Source of the DNA: Nocardia miyunensis NBRC 108239
Lineage (GTDB): Bacteria > Actinomycetota > Actinomycetes > Mycobacteriales > Mycobacteriaceae
Assembly: GCF_001613065.1 (NCBI RefSeq)
Contig: NZ_BDBQ01000040.1
Span: 1-64,000, forward strand
Direction of reading: 5' to 3'
Length of the DNA stretch: 64,000 nucleotides
Shown: piece by piece, positions 16,433 to 25,844 of the stretch
How positions within the stretch are numbered: the first letter of the stretch is position 1
Layout: each line of letters starts with the position of its first letter
Translations under genes and position numbers: made by a program
Notes under the pieces: generated by a model
What the model was told of the DNA's origin: nothing
What the model saw: only the letters and a program-made list of their open reading frames with translations
Databases searched by the model: none

Positions 16433-17674
16433 GTGGCCATCACCGACATCGACATCTACGCGCATCTGACCCCGGCCGACATCGAGGCGCTCGGCGCCGA
16501 ACTCGATGCCATCCGCCGCGATATAGAGGAGTCGCGCGGCGAGCGTGACGCCCGGTACGTCCGGCGCACCATCACGCTGCATCGCGCGCTGGCCGCCGGC
16601 GGCCGAGTCGCGCTGATGTTCAGCAACCGCAAGGCCGCATGGCTCGCCGGCACGGCGATGCTCTCGCTGGCCAAGATCATCGAGAACATGGAACTCGGCC
16701 ACAATGTGATGCACGGCCAGTGGGACTGGATGAACGATCCGGAGATCCACTCGTCGTCGTGGGAGTGGGACACCACCTGTCCCAGCGTGCAGTGGAAACA
16801 CTCGCACAACTTCGTTCATCACAAATACACCAACATCGTCGGAATGGACGACGATGTCGGTTACGGGATCCTGCGGGTCACGCGTGACCAGCGCTGGGAG
16901 TGGTGGAATATCGGCAACCCCGTATACAACCTGCTTCTCGGGACCCTTTTCGAGTGGGGCGTGGCACTGCATCATCTCGAGGTGGAAAAGCTGCGCGGGG
17001 GCGAGAAGACGTGGCGCCAAGCGTTCAAGGACCTGCGCATCATCGGAACCAAGGTCGGCAAACAGGCGGCCAAGGATTACCTGATCTACCCGGCGCTGGC
17101 TGGACGGAATTGGAAAACGACGCTGACGGCCGACGCCACGGCCAACTTCGTGCGCAACTACTGGGCTTATATGGTGATCTTCTGCGGTCACTTTCCCGAC
17201 GGCGCCGAGAAATTCACCGTCGCGGAATTCGAGTCCGAGGACCAGCCGCGCTGGTATCTGCGCCAGATGCTGGGATCGGCCAACTTCCGTGCGGGGCCGC
17301 TGATGCGGTTCATGAGCGGCAATCTCAGCCACCAGATCGAGCACCACCTGTTCCCCGACCTGCCGAGCAACCGCTACGAGCAGATCGGCGTGCGAGTCCG
17401 GGAACTGTGCGACAAATACGACCTGCCGTACACGACCGGTTCGCTCGGCGGCCAATATCTCCAATCGTTCCGGACGATCGCCAAGCTCGCACTGCCGAAC
17501 GCACTACTCGAAGCGACCCCCGACGACGCGCCGGAAACGGCATCGGAACTGCGGTTCGCGATCCGTGAAGGCATTCAGTCGCATTTCGGTGTAGATCCCG
17601 AAACCGGCAAGCGTCGCGGGTTGCGAACCGCGTTGCGCGAGTTGAAGAACTCTCGGGTTCGCAACGCGAACTGA
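16433..17674 (+). CDS. desA3: membrane fatty-acyl-CoA delta-9 desaturase (DesA3-like)
   Basis: A 413-residue integral-membrane di-iron desaturase that would make oleoyl-type chains from stearoyl-CoA. The three histidine boxes are present: GHNVMH, HSHNFVHH and HQIEHH. GTG at 16433 follows a perfect AGGAGG 4 bases upstream, excluding the earlier ATG inside the reductase gene. Co-transcribed with its reductase and behind a palindromic operator, it is probably repressed by acyl-CoA status. The symbol follows the mycobacterial homologue from memory. Confidence 0.9.
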   Translation: MAITDIDIYAHLTPADIEALGAELDAIRRDIEESRGERDARYVRRTITLHRALAAGGRVALMFSNRKAAWLAGTAMLSLAKIIENMELGHNVMHGQWDWMNDPEIHSSSWEWDTTCPSVQWKHSHNFVHHKYTNIVGMDDDVGYGILRVTRDQRWEWWNIGNPVYNLLLGTLFEWGVALHHLEVEKLRGGEKTWRQAFKDLRIIGTKVGKQAAKDYLIYPALAGRNWKTTLTADATANFVRNYWAYMVIFCGHFPDGAEKFTVAEFESEDQPRWYLRQMLGSANFRAGPLMRFMSGNLSHQIEHHLFPDLPSNRYEQIGVRVRELCDKYDLPYTTGSLGGQYLQSFRTIAKLALPNALLEATPDDAPETASELRFAIREGIQSHFGVDPETGKRRGLRTALRELKNSRVRNAN

Positions 17675-17699
17675 GCTGAGGATTCTCCCGGCCGACTCA

Positions 17700-17997
17700 C
17701 GCGGAACGGGACCTCGTCGGCCGAAGGATGTTGCTTCCCTGCGAAGCGGACCCCGGTCTATGCGGTACTCCCAGATCGCGCGCCGTCCGTCGGTGAAGAA
17801 TCCACTGGGGTGGTGGTGCTGCTCGTCGGGGGTGCGGGCGAGGACTTCGGTGCGACATACCCCCGGCCCGCCGAGGATGTGGGCGGCGACCGGGCTCTCG
17901 AGCGTCGCGTCCGAGCCGTAGCAGGCCAGCAGCGCCTCTGGGGCGTGGCTCGCCAAGACCGTTTCCCATGCCCGGGTCACTCTTCGATGCCAGCCAC
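17700..17997 (-). pseudogene. SnoaL/NTF2-like protein, broken
   Basis: From a GTG at 17997 the frame reads MAGIEE and then hits TGA; one base over, the family sequence resumes as VTRAWETVLASHAPEALLACYG, DATLESPVAAHILGG and SGFFTDGRRAIWEY. A stretch that normally sits between GVCR and ARTP is short, and the C-terminal half is not recognisable. The fold is the small cone-shaped NTF2-like barrel. Frameshift plus deletions indicate a dead gene. Confidence 0.55.
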
Positions 17998-18153
17998 GTC
18001 GCTTGTCTCTGTGGTGTTCTTCGCTGTTCCCACGTCTCCAGTGTGCGGTCCGGTATGCGATTCGCCGGAGCGTAATCGGGCATAGCTGAGTCGGCAGGAC
18101 GGACCGCATCATCGCGTCGGTCCACACCGACACGTCGGCTGAGAGGAGACCTC

Positions 18154-18714
18154 ATGATCCTGTTCCGGAACACCTCGCCGAGCACCGCGAGCCCCTCGCC
18201 CGTGGGACGGGCGATCCGCATCGCGATGGCCGGGGCGACCATCGGCTTCGTAGGCGGATGCGGTCAGGGAGCGCACTCGGCGGGCCCGGCCGAAGGCATG
18301 GCACCAGCCGCCGCTGTCGAAGCCAAGGCCGGTTCTCCGGCTACGGCCGACCCGGCCGAATACCACACCGATTACGGTACGACCTTCAAATCCCCGAGCG
18401 GTAAATTCCTCTGCGGAATGGACGCCGGCCGCGCGAGTTGTAACGGCCAATTCCCGCCCGACGCCCCGGCGGTCTCCGATTGCACCGGCAAACCGCTCAA
18501 ACCCAATACCATCTCGGTCGGCACGGGCAGGAGGGCGTCGTTCGGCAACGCCTGCTCTCCGGTCGCGGGCCCGGATTCCAAGGTCCTGCCGTACGAGGTC
18601 GCCCTGCGCGTCGCCGACACCGAGTGCACCGTCCACGAAGCCACCGGCGTCACCTGCCGCACCGGAGACGGTCACGGATTCACCGTCTCCGACACCACCT
18701 ATCACCTCACCTGA
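18154..18714 (+). CDS. secreted lipoprotein, unknown function
   Basis: A 186-residue exported protein. A positively charged start, hydrophobic run and lipobox GFVGGC with cysteine at 36 suggest a lipid anchor. A Pro/Ala-rich linker (40-70) leads to a compact domain of about 115 residues with six cysteines (FLCGM, ASCNG, SDCTG, NACSP, TECTV, TCRTG), probably three disulphides. AGGAG lies before the ATG. The domain resembles small cysteine-stabilised actinomycete surface proteins but I cannot name a family. Confidence 0.75.
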   Translation: MILFRNTSPSTASPSPVGRAIRIAMAGATIGFVGGCGQGAHSAGPAEGMAPAAAVEAKAGSPATADPAEYHTDYGTTFKSPSGKFLCGMDAGRASCNGQFPPDAPAVSDCTGKPLKPNTISVGTGRRASFGNACSPVAGPDSKVLPYEVALRVADTECTVHEATGVTCRTGDGHGFTVSDTTYHLT

Positions 18715-18794
18715 GATCGGTCGGCCCCATCGGCCCGTCCGTACCAACCGTCACGCAGCCCGGTGATCGATGAGCGGACCGCAGGACTGTCCGG

Positions 18795-19300
18795 GTGCGC
18801 GCCTGCTGTGCTCGGCGTGGCCGCTCGCGCCTTGCCATTTCATCGCAGACCGGGCCGCACGGCGGTGTCCCGATCGTGCGGTGCGTTGCCGAGGTGGGCG
18901 TGACCTGCGGGACAGGTGAGTGCGGGGCCGCGCCGGAGGACGAGACTCTCGATGCGATCCACGATCACAACGAGATCAGGGACGCGGTCGCCGAAGTAGT
19001 GCGACACCAGGTCGGTAGCGACGAGTGGTACGCGGCCGTCGCGGCGGCGAACCTGGCCAACAGCGATCATATGGCCGAAGAGAACGTGAGGGACTCACCG
19101 ACTTCCGCCGCCTGGCCGGCCTGCAACGGCGACACCAACTGGCCGTCGCCTTCGCCGCTTACGAGGCACGCAATTACGCCGGTGTCGAGCCTGTGGACAA
19201 GGATCCGGCCGACTACGTTCGCGCGGCAGAGGCGACGATGCGCCGCGGGGTCAACGGATCGCTCAGTGTCGGCAGCCTGAGGCGCATGCCACCGAGCTGA
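18795..19300 (+). pseudogene. hemerythrin-like domain protein, frameshifted
   Basis: The first frame gives DAIHDHNEIRDAVAEV and AANLANSDHMAEE; after about 19083 the family sequence continues one frame over as REGLTDFRRLAGLQRRHQLA and AAYEARNYAGVEP. Joined, it is the C-terminal half of an HHE-type hemerythrin domain protein with its histidine/glutamate metal ligands (HDH, DHMAEE). No N-terminal half or convincing start is seen upstream. Single-base frameshift plus truncation points to a pseudogene. Confidence 0.6.
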
Positions 19301-19566
19301 GCACTTTCGGGCACATCTGGCGCCCCGGGGACCCGGCGGCGCTGTGGTTCGTGCGGATTCCGCGCGAACCACAGCCCGGCACCCGCGCTGACATCGGGTC
19401 GGGCGTGCCTGCCCGCACACCTGGTGTGTCTACCGTGCGGCGGGTGGCAAATGCGGTTCAATAACAGTGAATGACGAGTTCTACCTGCATGCTCCCGCCG
19501 GTTCTGAAGGCCATCCGGGCGAGTGGTCACGCCGGCATCACCCCAGCATCCGAGAGGACAACGAAC

Positions 19567-19860
19567 GTGAGCATGGTTCTCGCCGCACATGAGACGTACA
19601 CAACGGTGCTTGCCCAGATCGGCAACCCCACCCCGGAGACCCCTCCGGTGGCGGACAAGTTGCTCAAGATGGTCCATTACTTCACCTGGTTCACTCTGCT
19701 CTCCGGGGTCAGCGCCGTCACCTATGGCGGCGGCCGGTTCGCCTGGGAGAAGTGGAACGGCGGCAGCCTCGAGTCGCCGAAGATGGTGGCGGGCGCGATG
19801 ATCGGCGGCGCCACCGTCACCAGCGCCGGAACCATCATGAACTCCGTCATCGGCAGCTGA
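19567..19860 (+). CDS. small membrane protein with two helices
   Basis: A 97-residue protein starting at GTG 19567 (AGAGGA 8 bases upstream). An amphipathic N-terminal region is followed by two hydrophobic helices, MVHYFTWFTLLSGVSAVTYGG and MVAGAMIGGATVTSAGTIM, with a charged turn between. The layout resembles TrbC/VirB2-like pilin or small conjugation-associated membrane proteins of actinomycetes, but no conjugation genes are nearby. A strong hairpin about 100 bases downstream may end its transcript. Function unknown. Confidence 0.6.
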   Translation: MSMVLAAHETYTTVLAQIGNPTPETPPVADKLLKMVHYFTWFTLLSGVSAVTYGGGRFAWEKWNGGSLESPKMVAGAMIGGATVTSAGTIMNSVIGS

Positions 19861-19957
19861 GCCGATCCGCTCGTGCCCGGTTGATCGAGCGCGAGCGGGG
19901 TCTGCGCGCCACCGCCCGGGCGCCGCCTCGGCCACGCGCGCTCAGCCGATGATGTCG

Positions 19958-19996
19958 CTCGGATGAAGGTCCCGGTTGCGGGGACCTTCATCCGAG
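19958..19996. terminator. perfect 16-base-pair hairpin
   Basis: CTCGGATGAAGGTCCC (19958-19973), a 7-base loop, and its exact reverse complement (19981-19996). No T-run follows on the plus strand, common for high-GC actinomycete terminators. It lies 98 bases after the small membrane protein gene. Confidence 0.6.
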
Positions 19997-20392
19997 TATG
20001 TGATCAGGCTGTACGTCAGGATGCTCTACATCTGTTGGATCTGCGCCTGCCGGGTAGTGAGTATGCCCCGGCCACTGCCTTGGCGTCGGTGTTCATGCCG
20101 CTGGCCAGTTCGGTGTTCGACATCGTGATCGCCCCTTTGTGGAGGTCGATCATCATCGGCAACCACATCCTGTCGAAGGCCCAGCATCGCGTCGCTGCGC
20201 TGCCGTGTAGCCCATCCTGGCCAGCAGGGCGCCGAGTCGGTCGTTTGGTGTCCTTCTCGCGTAGGCCACCAGACATCAACGGTGGCAATCGGATTCACAA
20301 GTTTCCGCGCCTGGGTTGTCCATTGTAATCCTCTGCGGCACATGGTCTTTCGATCACTGATACCCTCGTACGGAATAGTAGTGCACACCACC
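19997..20392. other. gene-free stretch
   Basis: Short frames on both strands have no ribosome site, domain or sensible composition. It separates the hairpin from the GH27 remnant and is probably decayed sequence. Confidence 0.4.
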
Positions 20393-20542
20393 GATTCCGG
20401 AGTTCCGTCAGTTCCATCCCATCGGCGGATCCGAGCTCGCGGGTTCGGCGGTCGCGGCCTGTACCGGAGCCACGCAGGGCACTTCGGTTGCCGCGCAGAC
20501 CACGACGACCCGATGACGAAGGCTCATCACGCCGCGACGTCG
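20393..20542 (-). pseudogene. truncated copy of the GH27 alpha-galactosidase 5' end
   Basis: These 150 bases align without gaps to 59874-60023, the signal-peptide and first catalytic residues of the intact GH27 gene, with about 124 identical positions by hand count (roughly 83 percent). The remnant reads a degraded signal peptide, then AEPASSDPPMGWN, where the next codon is a stop in place of the serine of MGWNSWNSG. Homology ends abruptly on both sides. It is divergent from the GH1 gene 66 bases away. Confidence 0.8.
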
Positions 20543-20607
20543 CGCGGGCGGAGTGGGAATGGTGCCATCGCCAGCGCGGGCAGGGGTCCGTTCGTTACCC
20601 TGAATTG

Positions 20608-21951
20608 ATGCGATCCTGGGTTCTTCGGATTGTCTCGGCGGTGTTCGTTGCTGCTGTGTCGGTGTCGCTGGCCGGGACTCCGGCACTGGCGGGGCCGCCG
20701 CGGGCGGCCGCGCTCTCGTCGCTGGGTTCCGGATTCCTCTGGGGGGTTGCCAGTTCGGGCTTCCAGTCCGAAGGTCGTGCGCCCGACAGTAATTGGACGC
20801 GTTATATCGCTCGGGATCGGGGATCGGAGCCGCTGGGGAATTCGGTCGACTTCGCCGATCGCTACCAGTCCGACATCCGGCTGGCCGCGGACATGGGGAT
20901 GCGGGTTTTCCGTATCGGGATCGAGTGGGCCCGGCTGCAGCCCGCGCCCGGGATGTGGGACCAGCGCGCCTTTCGTTTCTACGATTCGGTCGTCGACAGC
21001 ATCGTGCGGGCCGGCATGCGGCCGATGATCACCCTGGACCACTGGGTGTACCCGGGCTGGGAAGCGAGCCGGGGCGGCTGGCGCAATCCTGGAATGGTCG
21101 GGGACTGGCTGGCCGATATGCGTGCCGTCGTCGATCGGTACTCCTCGCGGAATCCGTTGTGGGTCACCGTGAACGAGCCCGTCGTATACATCCGAAACGA
21201 GGTCCGCGAGGGCGGCGCCGACGCCGACCGGATGCTGAACGAGATCGTCGATGTGCACAACGCCAGCTACGACTACATCCACAGCAAGCAGCCCGGCGCC
21301 CGGGTCACCGCGAACGTCGGATATGTTGCAGGTGCGGAGGACCAGGTCAACGGTGCGTTCGTCGACCGAATCGCCGCCCGGCTCGACTACGTGGGCGTGG
21401 ACTACTACTTCGGCTTCGACCCGGCGCAGTCGCTGTACGGGGCGATCGGGCGGGCCACCGGTTCGGCGCTGCCGACCCTGCCGGGTCCGCGCATCTGGGA
21501 GATGCCACTGCGCACCGAGGGGATCTACTATGCGCTGCAGCACTATTCACGCCGCTTTCCGGGTAAGCCGCTGTACGTCGTGGAGAACGGCATGCCCACC
21601 GAGAATGCCCGGCCCCGCAGCGACGGCTACACCCGCGGCGACCATCTGCGCGACACCGTCTACTGGCTGCAGCGTGCGAAGGCCGCCGGTATGAACCTGA
21701 TCGGGTACAACTACTGGAGCCTCACCGACAACTACGAATGGGGCAGCTACACACCGAGATTCGGCCTCTATACGGTCGATGTACGCACCGACCCGTCGCT
21801 CACCCGCCGCCCCACCGACGCTGTGGGCGCCTATGCGCAGATCGTCGCCGCGGGTGGAGTCCCCGTCGGCTATCGCCCCACCCGTGCCCCGGCTCTGTGC
21901 ATTTTCGTCGACCCGCCGGCCAGCTGTCTCGACCCGGTCGCGGGGCCGTAG
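20608..21951 (+). CDS. secreted glycoside hydrolase family 1 enzyme (beta-glucosidase-like)
   Basis: A 447-residue enzyme with a Sec signal peptide (MRSWVLRIVSAVFVAAVSVS, cleavage likely after TPALAG). GH1 features include GVASSGFQSEG near 46-56 and a retaining mechanism pair: acid/base E190 in TVNEP and nucleophile E326 in VVENG. NYWSLTDNYEWGSYTPRFGL near 387 is the typical C-terminal sugar-site block. GH1 enzymes hydrolyse beta-glucosides, beta-galactosides or related substrates outside the cell here. Its promoter region abuts a GH27 remnant, suggesting a former divergent glycosidase pair. No clear ribosome site is seen. Confidence 0.88.
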   Translation: MRSWVLRIVSAVFVAAVSVSLAGTPALAGPPRAAALSSLGSGFLWGVASSGFQSEGRAPDSNWTRYIARDRGSEPLGNSVDFADRYQSDIRLAADMGMRVFRIGIEWARLQPAPGMWDQRAFRFYDSVVDSIVRAGMRPMITLDHWVYPGWEASRGGWRNPGMVGDWLADMRAVVDRYSSRNPLWVTVNEPVVYIRNEVREGGADADRMLNEIVDVHNASYDYIHSKQPGARVTANVGYVAGAEDQVNGAFVDRIAARLDYVGVDYYFGFDPAQSLYGAIGRATGSALPTLPGPRIWEMPLRTEGIYYALQHYSRRFPGKPLYVVENGMPTENARPRSDGYTRGDHLRDTVYWLQRAKAAGMNLIGYNYWSLTDNYEWGSYTPRFGLYTVDVRTDPSLTRRPTDAVGAYAQIVAAGGVPVGYRPTRAPALCIFVDPPASCLDPVAGP

Positions 21952-22034
21952 ACCCGGAATCCACCTGATCGTCGGTGCAGTTCGGGATACCAACTGGCAG
22001 AAGATGATTCGGCTGTTCCGGTCGTGGCTCGAGA

Positions 22035-22524
22035 TCAGGTTGCAGCGGTGTCGATGCGCGCGGTGACGGTGCCGGCCAGGTCGGTGGGATCGTAGGTTTC
22101 GGCGTAGCCCCAGTCGAGTTTGTCGATGTCGGTGAATACCAGCGTCCAGCGTGCCGGGTCGGGGTCGTGGGCGTCCCGCAGGCAGTAGTCGTCGCCGAAA
22201 GATCCACCCCCACTGGATCAGCGTCGCCGGATCCAGCGAGACCCCGTCCGGTACGTCGGCCGGGGGCTCGCCGAATTCATTGTCGCCGAGGGGTTCTCGC
22301 GCGGCGGGGGTGACCTCGGCCAGGTCCAGCCACGGTTCGGCGGCGGGCCGGAACAGGCGCAGCGCGTTGCAGAACCGTACATTCCCGTACACCGCCAGCA
22401 GTTGCGTGTAGTCCTGCGGCAGGCCGGTGACGCTGAGGCGTTGTTCGACTGTGGTCCAGTCGAACGATCGCCCGGCGTCGGGTGGGGGTGGCAGCAGCGT
22501 GGTCAGCTCCTGCAAGGCGGTCAT
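22035..22524 (-). pseudogene. SUKH/SMI1-KNR4-like protein, frameshifted at a G5 tract
   Basis: The first frame runs from ATG 22524 through DYTQLLAVYGNVRF, LRLFRPAAEPWLDLAE and ATLIQWG. In a run of five G (minus strand, at about 22206-22210) the frame is lost. Removing one G restores GGSFGDDYCLRDAHDPDP, RWTLVFTDIDKLDWGYAET and a stop at 22035, a coherent protein of about 162 residues. SUKH proteins include immunity proteins against polymorphic toxins, but no toxin gene is nearby. The lesion could be real, phase-variable or a sequencing error. Confidence 0.65.
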
Positions 22525-23365
22525 CGCTGAGGTGGCCTGTCGTGCTGGTCGGAAGTTTCGGACGCTGCAGACGATGATGCGGCATGTTGAGTGAATATGG
22601 CTGTGGCCATCACGTTTTCGATGGCCGCCACACTGGAGGCGAAGGGTACGTGCCCCTGAAGGATGAACAGGTCAGGGTGCGCGCGAACGCCCGAACGATC
22701 CGGTCGCGCGTCCGGGCTCGGCGCCGAGTGCCCGTGCGTCAATGGGGATTACAGGTGAACAGGGTGCGACGTGCCGCTCCATGGATGCCCGCGATTGTGC
22801 GAGAACAGGTCTGCCGTTGTGCTCAACGATGTTGTGCCGCAGCATCATCCGTGGCAAGCGACGGACGGTCTGGTCGCACCGACAAGCTCGAAAGATCGGC
22901 CGCATCGAAAAACAGAAGCTTTCGTTTGTCGACGGACTCGATCGTCGACTGTAGCGACATGCGAATCAGAGAAAGCTGTTGAAGCAGAACGCAAACCGAG
23001 CAGTTTCACCGGCGGTGGTGAGCGGCGGGGCGAGTTTCCCAGCGTGATCTTCGAACGCTTGGAGGTTTGCCATGATCGAGGGCGCTGTTACTCAGCTCTC
23101 TGTGTGTGATCTTCGATCGTGTGCGAGGTGGCAAGCCTATTTCTCCTTTGGCCTGACGCCCAGTCCTACGACTCTACGAAACTGGTGGAGCATCAAACTC
23201 TCCGCGGAAACGGGAAAACCTCGAAATTCTGGCTGGCTGGCCTCCTCCTCGTTCCGATGGCCGCCGCACATCGCCGCCCGGGTCATCACCGCGCTCGCGC
23301 AGTTCACCGAGGGGAAACCGAGTCCCGGGGCAGTCGCCAATGGATCGCCGGGTCAGAATGGCTCG
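22525..23365. other. 840-base stretch without a supported gene
   Basis: Several overlapping frames exist on both strands; none has a family signature or ribosome site. The upstream in-frame part of the uracil-DNA glycosylase reading (23072-23365) has unlikely composition for that protein and is excluded from it. Probably decayed sequence. Confidence 0.4.
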
Positions 23366-24079
23366 ATGATGTGTCGGTCGATCGATGAACTCGACGGGGC
23401 GGTGGCCGACTGTCGGGCCTGTGCGCGTTTGGTTGCCTGGCGGGAGGAGGCCGCGCGCGTCAAGCGGGCGGCATATCGTGACGAAACCTATTGGGGACGG
23501 GCAGTTCCCAGTCTCGGACCGGCCGATGCTCGGTTGCTGGTGGTCGGGCTCGCTCCCGCCGCGCACGGTGGGAACCGGACCGGGCGCATGTTCACCGGCG
23601 ATCGCAGCGGGGATGTGCTGTTCGCTGCGATGTACCGCGCAGGGCTGGCCAGTCAGCCCGACTCGACCAGGCGCGGCGACGGGCTCCGGCTGTTCGGCAC
23701 GCGGATCACCGCCCCGGTGCACTGTGCACCCCCGGACAACAAGCCCACCCCGGACGAGCGCGATCGGTGCCGTCACTGGCTGATCACCGAGCTGGGCCTG
23801 CTCGCGCCGAGCCTGCGAACGATCGTCGTCCTCGGCGGCTGGGGCTGGCAGGCGCTGTTCCCCGCGCTGGCCGAATCCGGCTGGACCGTGCCCCGCCCGC
23901 GCCCCAAGTTCGGCCACGGCGTGCGCTGTTCGCTGGCCCCCGCGCTCCCCGGCCGCGCGGAGCTCACGATCTTCGGCTGCTACCACGTGAGCCAGCAGAA
24001 CACCTTCACCGGAAGACTCACGCCGGCGATGCTCGAGGGCGTGCTGGTCGAGGCCAAGTCGACCGCTGGCCTGCGGTGA
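23366..24079 (+). CDS. udgB: uracil-DNA glycosylase family 5 (UdgB)
   Basis: A roughly 237-residue base-excision repair enzyme that removes uracil and hypoxanthine from DNA. The N-terminal iron-sulfur cysteines begin with CRACARL, and the active-site block GLAPAAHGGNRTGRMFTGD is almost identical to the mycobacterial UdgB sequence I recall. CAPPDNKPTPDERDRC carries two further cluster cysteines, and CYHVSQQNTFTGRLT is the C-terminal DNA-contact motif. Adjacent ATGs at 23366 and 23369 are the best starts; mycobacterial homologues have a longer, poorly conserved N-terminus, so an upstream start cannot be excluded. Confidence 0.9.
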   Translation: MMCRSIDELDGAVADCRACARLVAWREEAARVKRAAYRDETYWGRAVPSLGPADARLLVVGLAPAAHGGNRTGRMFTGDRSGDVLFAAMYRAGLASQPDSTRRGDGLRLFGTRITAPVHCAPPDNKPTPDERDRCRHWLITELGLLAPSLRTIVVLGGWGWQALFPALAESGWTVPRPRPKFGHGVRCSLAPALPGRAELTIFGCYHVSQQNTFTGRLTPAMLEGVLVEAKSTAGLR

Positions 24080-24173
24080 AGAAGACAACCCGGACGCACC
24101 CGTCCCGCAGGGGCTATCAGGTGGGAGGAGGCGGTGCTCCTTGCCGACCCGCGGGAATTCAGGACCGATCTGA

Positions 24174-25700
24174 TCACCGATAGCGGTCCCGCAGCTTTCG
24201 CTTGACGAGTTTCCCCGTGGGGGTGCGGGGAAGCTCGTCGACGAAGTCGACACCTCGGGGCACCTTGTAGTGCGCGATCCGGTCCCGCAGGAAGGTGCGC
24301 AATTCCTCGGCGAGTTCGGGGGAGGCGGTGACGCTGGGGGCGGGTTGGACCACCGCCTGCACCGATTCGCCCATCTCCGCATCCGGGATCCCGATCACCG
24401 CGGAGTCGAATACCTTGGGATGCAACGCAAGTGCGTCCTCGATCTCCTGCGGGTAGATGTTCACCCCACCAGAGATGATCATGAACGCCTTGCGGTCGGT
24501 GAGGAACAGGAATCCCTCGTCGTCGACGTAACCGACATCGCCGGTGGTCGACCAGGCCGGGTGCTGAGGGTGGGTCGCCTCCGCGGTCTTGCCCGGATCG
24601 TTGTGATACGCGAAGGGCATCTCGTCGCGTTCGAAGTAGATCGTGCCGACCTCACCGACGGCGAGGTCCCGGCCGTCCTCCCCGCAGATGTGGACGACGC
24701 CCAGCGCCGGTTTCCCGACCGAACCCGGCCTGCGCAGCCACTGTTCGCTGTCGATCATGGTGACGCCGATACTCTCGGTGGCCGCGTAGTACTCGTACAG
24801 GACCGGGCCCCACCAGTCGATCATGGCCTGTTTCACTTCGACCGGGCAGGGCGCGGCCGCGTGTATGGCGACCCGCAGGCTGGACACGTCGTACGCCGAG
24901 CGCACGTCGTCGTCGAGTTTGAGCATCCGCACGAACATCGTCGGCACCCACTGGCTGTGCGTCACGCGGTGGCGTTCGATCGCGGCGAGCGCCTCTCGGG
25001 CGTCGAACTTCTCCATCATCACCACGGTGCCGCCGAGTGCCTGGACGGTGGCGCAGAACCGCAGCGGCGCGGCGTGGTAGAGGGGCGCGGGGGAGAGGTA
25101 CACGGTCTCGGTGTCGAAGCCGTACATCGGCCCGAAGACCTGCGTGACATCGGTCGGCTGATCGACCTCGTGATCGCGAAGCGGCGGTTTGATGCCCTTG
25201 GGGCGGCCCGTGGTCCCCGAGGAGTAGAGCATGTCCATGCCCGCGGGCTGCGAGGCCAACGGTTCGGGGGAACTGCCCGCGAGTGCGTCCTCGTACGAGT
25301 CGTAGCCCTCGACCAGGCCCCGATAGGACAGCCGGATGGCCACCGCCGGGGTGTCGGGCACGATCTTCGCCGCCGTGTCCGCCAGATGCGCCGAGACGAC
25401 CAGGGCTTTGGCGCCGCAGTCGTTCACGATGTACGCGATCTCGGCCGGGAACAGATGACTGTTGACGGCCGTGAAGTAGAGCCCGGTTCGCATTGCCGCC
25501 CAATAGACTTCGAACGTCCTGGGGTCGTTGTCGGTCAGCAGGGCGATATGGTCGCCGCGGCGCAGGCCCGCGGCATCCAGGTAGCGCGCCAGGCGCGCGG
25601 ACTGCTCCTCCAGTTCGCGGTAGGTCACCACCCCCGTGCCGCCTGCGACGATGACGGCGGGTTTCTCCGGAAAATGCGCGGCATGGGCACCCGGGTACAT
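24174..25700 (-). CDS. acyl-CoA synthetase (FadD-like AMP-forming ligase)
   Basis: A 508-residue ANL-superfamily ligase that activates a carboxylic acid through an acyl-adenylate and transfers it to CoA. The P-loop-like LYSSGTTGRPKG is near 190, the YYAATES motif near 310, the TGDVGYVD hinge aspartate near 390 and the catalytic lysine in PTGKLVKRKLR near the end. AGGAGG precedes the ATG at 25700. It stands alone, so the acid (fatty, aromatic or steroid-derived) is not defined. The closest style is the long-chain FadD group of nocardioform bacteria. Confidence 0.9.
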   Translation of the reverse strand: MYPGAHAAHFPEKPAVIVAGGTGVVTYRELEEQSARLARYLDAAGLRRGDHIALLTDNDPRTFEVYWAAMRTGLYFTAVNSHLFPAEIAYIVNDCGAKALVVSAHLADTAAKIVPDTPAVAIRLSYRGLVEGYDSYEDALAGSSPEPLASQPAGMDMLYSSGTTGRPKGIKPPLRDHEVDQPTDVTQVFGPMYGFDTETVYLSPAPLYHAAPLRFCATVQALGGTVVMMEKFDAREALAAIERHRVTHSQWVPTMFVRMLKLDDDVRSAYDVSSLRVAIHAAAPCPVEVKQAMIDWWGPVLYEYYAATESIGVTMIDSEQWLRRPGSVGKPALGVVHICGEDGRDLAVGEVGTIYFERDEMPFAYHNDPGKTAEATHPQHPAWSTTGDVGYVDDEGFLFLTDRKAFMIISGGVNIYPQEIEDALALHPKVFDSAVIGIPDAEMGESVQAVVQPAPSVTASPELAEELRTFLRDRIAHYKVPRGVDFVDELPRTPTGKLVKRKLRDRYR

Positions 25701-25825
25701 ACGGCCTCCTGAACTCACCGGACAGCGGCCGATCGATCGGGTCGCGCCGATCGCGAGGTTACCTGTTCGCAAGGCCACCCGGGGCGGCTCTCGGTTCTAC
25801 ATAGCTCGCACAACTTCGGGGTGGG

Positions 25826-25844
25826 GTAGCCCAGGATGGGCTAC
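25826..25844 (-). terminator. short perfect hairpin
   Basis: GTAGCCCA, loop GGA, TGGGCTAC: an 8-base-pair stem overlapping the TAG that ends the small minus-strand frame at 25841. It could terminate that frame. Confidence 0.35.

Noticed and set aside
20016..20288. 90-codon minus frame between the hairpin and the GH27 remnant
   Set aside because: No homology recognised, no start signal; probably decayed DNA.
23072..23365. N-terminal extension of UdgB
   Set aside because: Sequence does not resemble the UdgB leader and runs through likely non-coding DNA; ATG at 23366 fits better.
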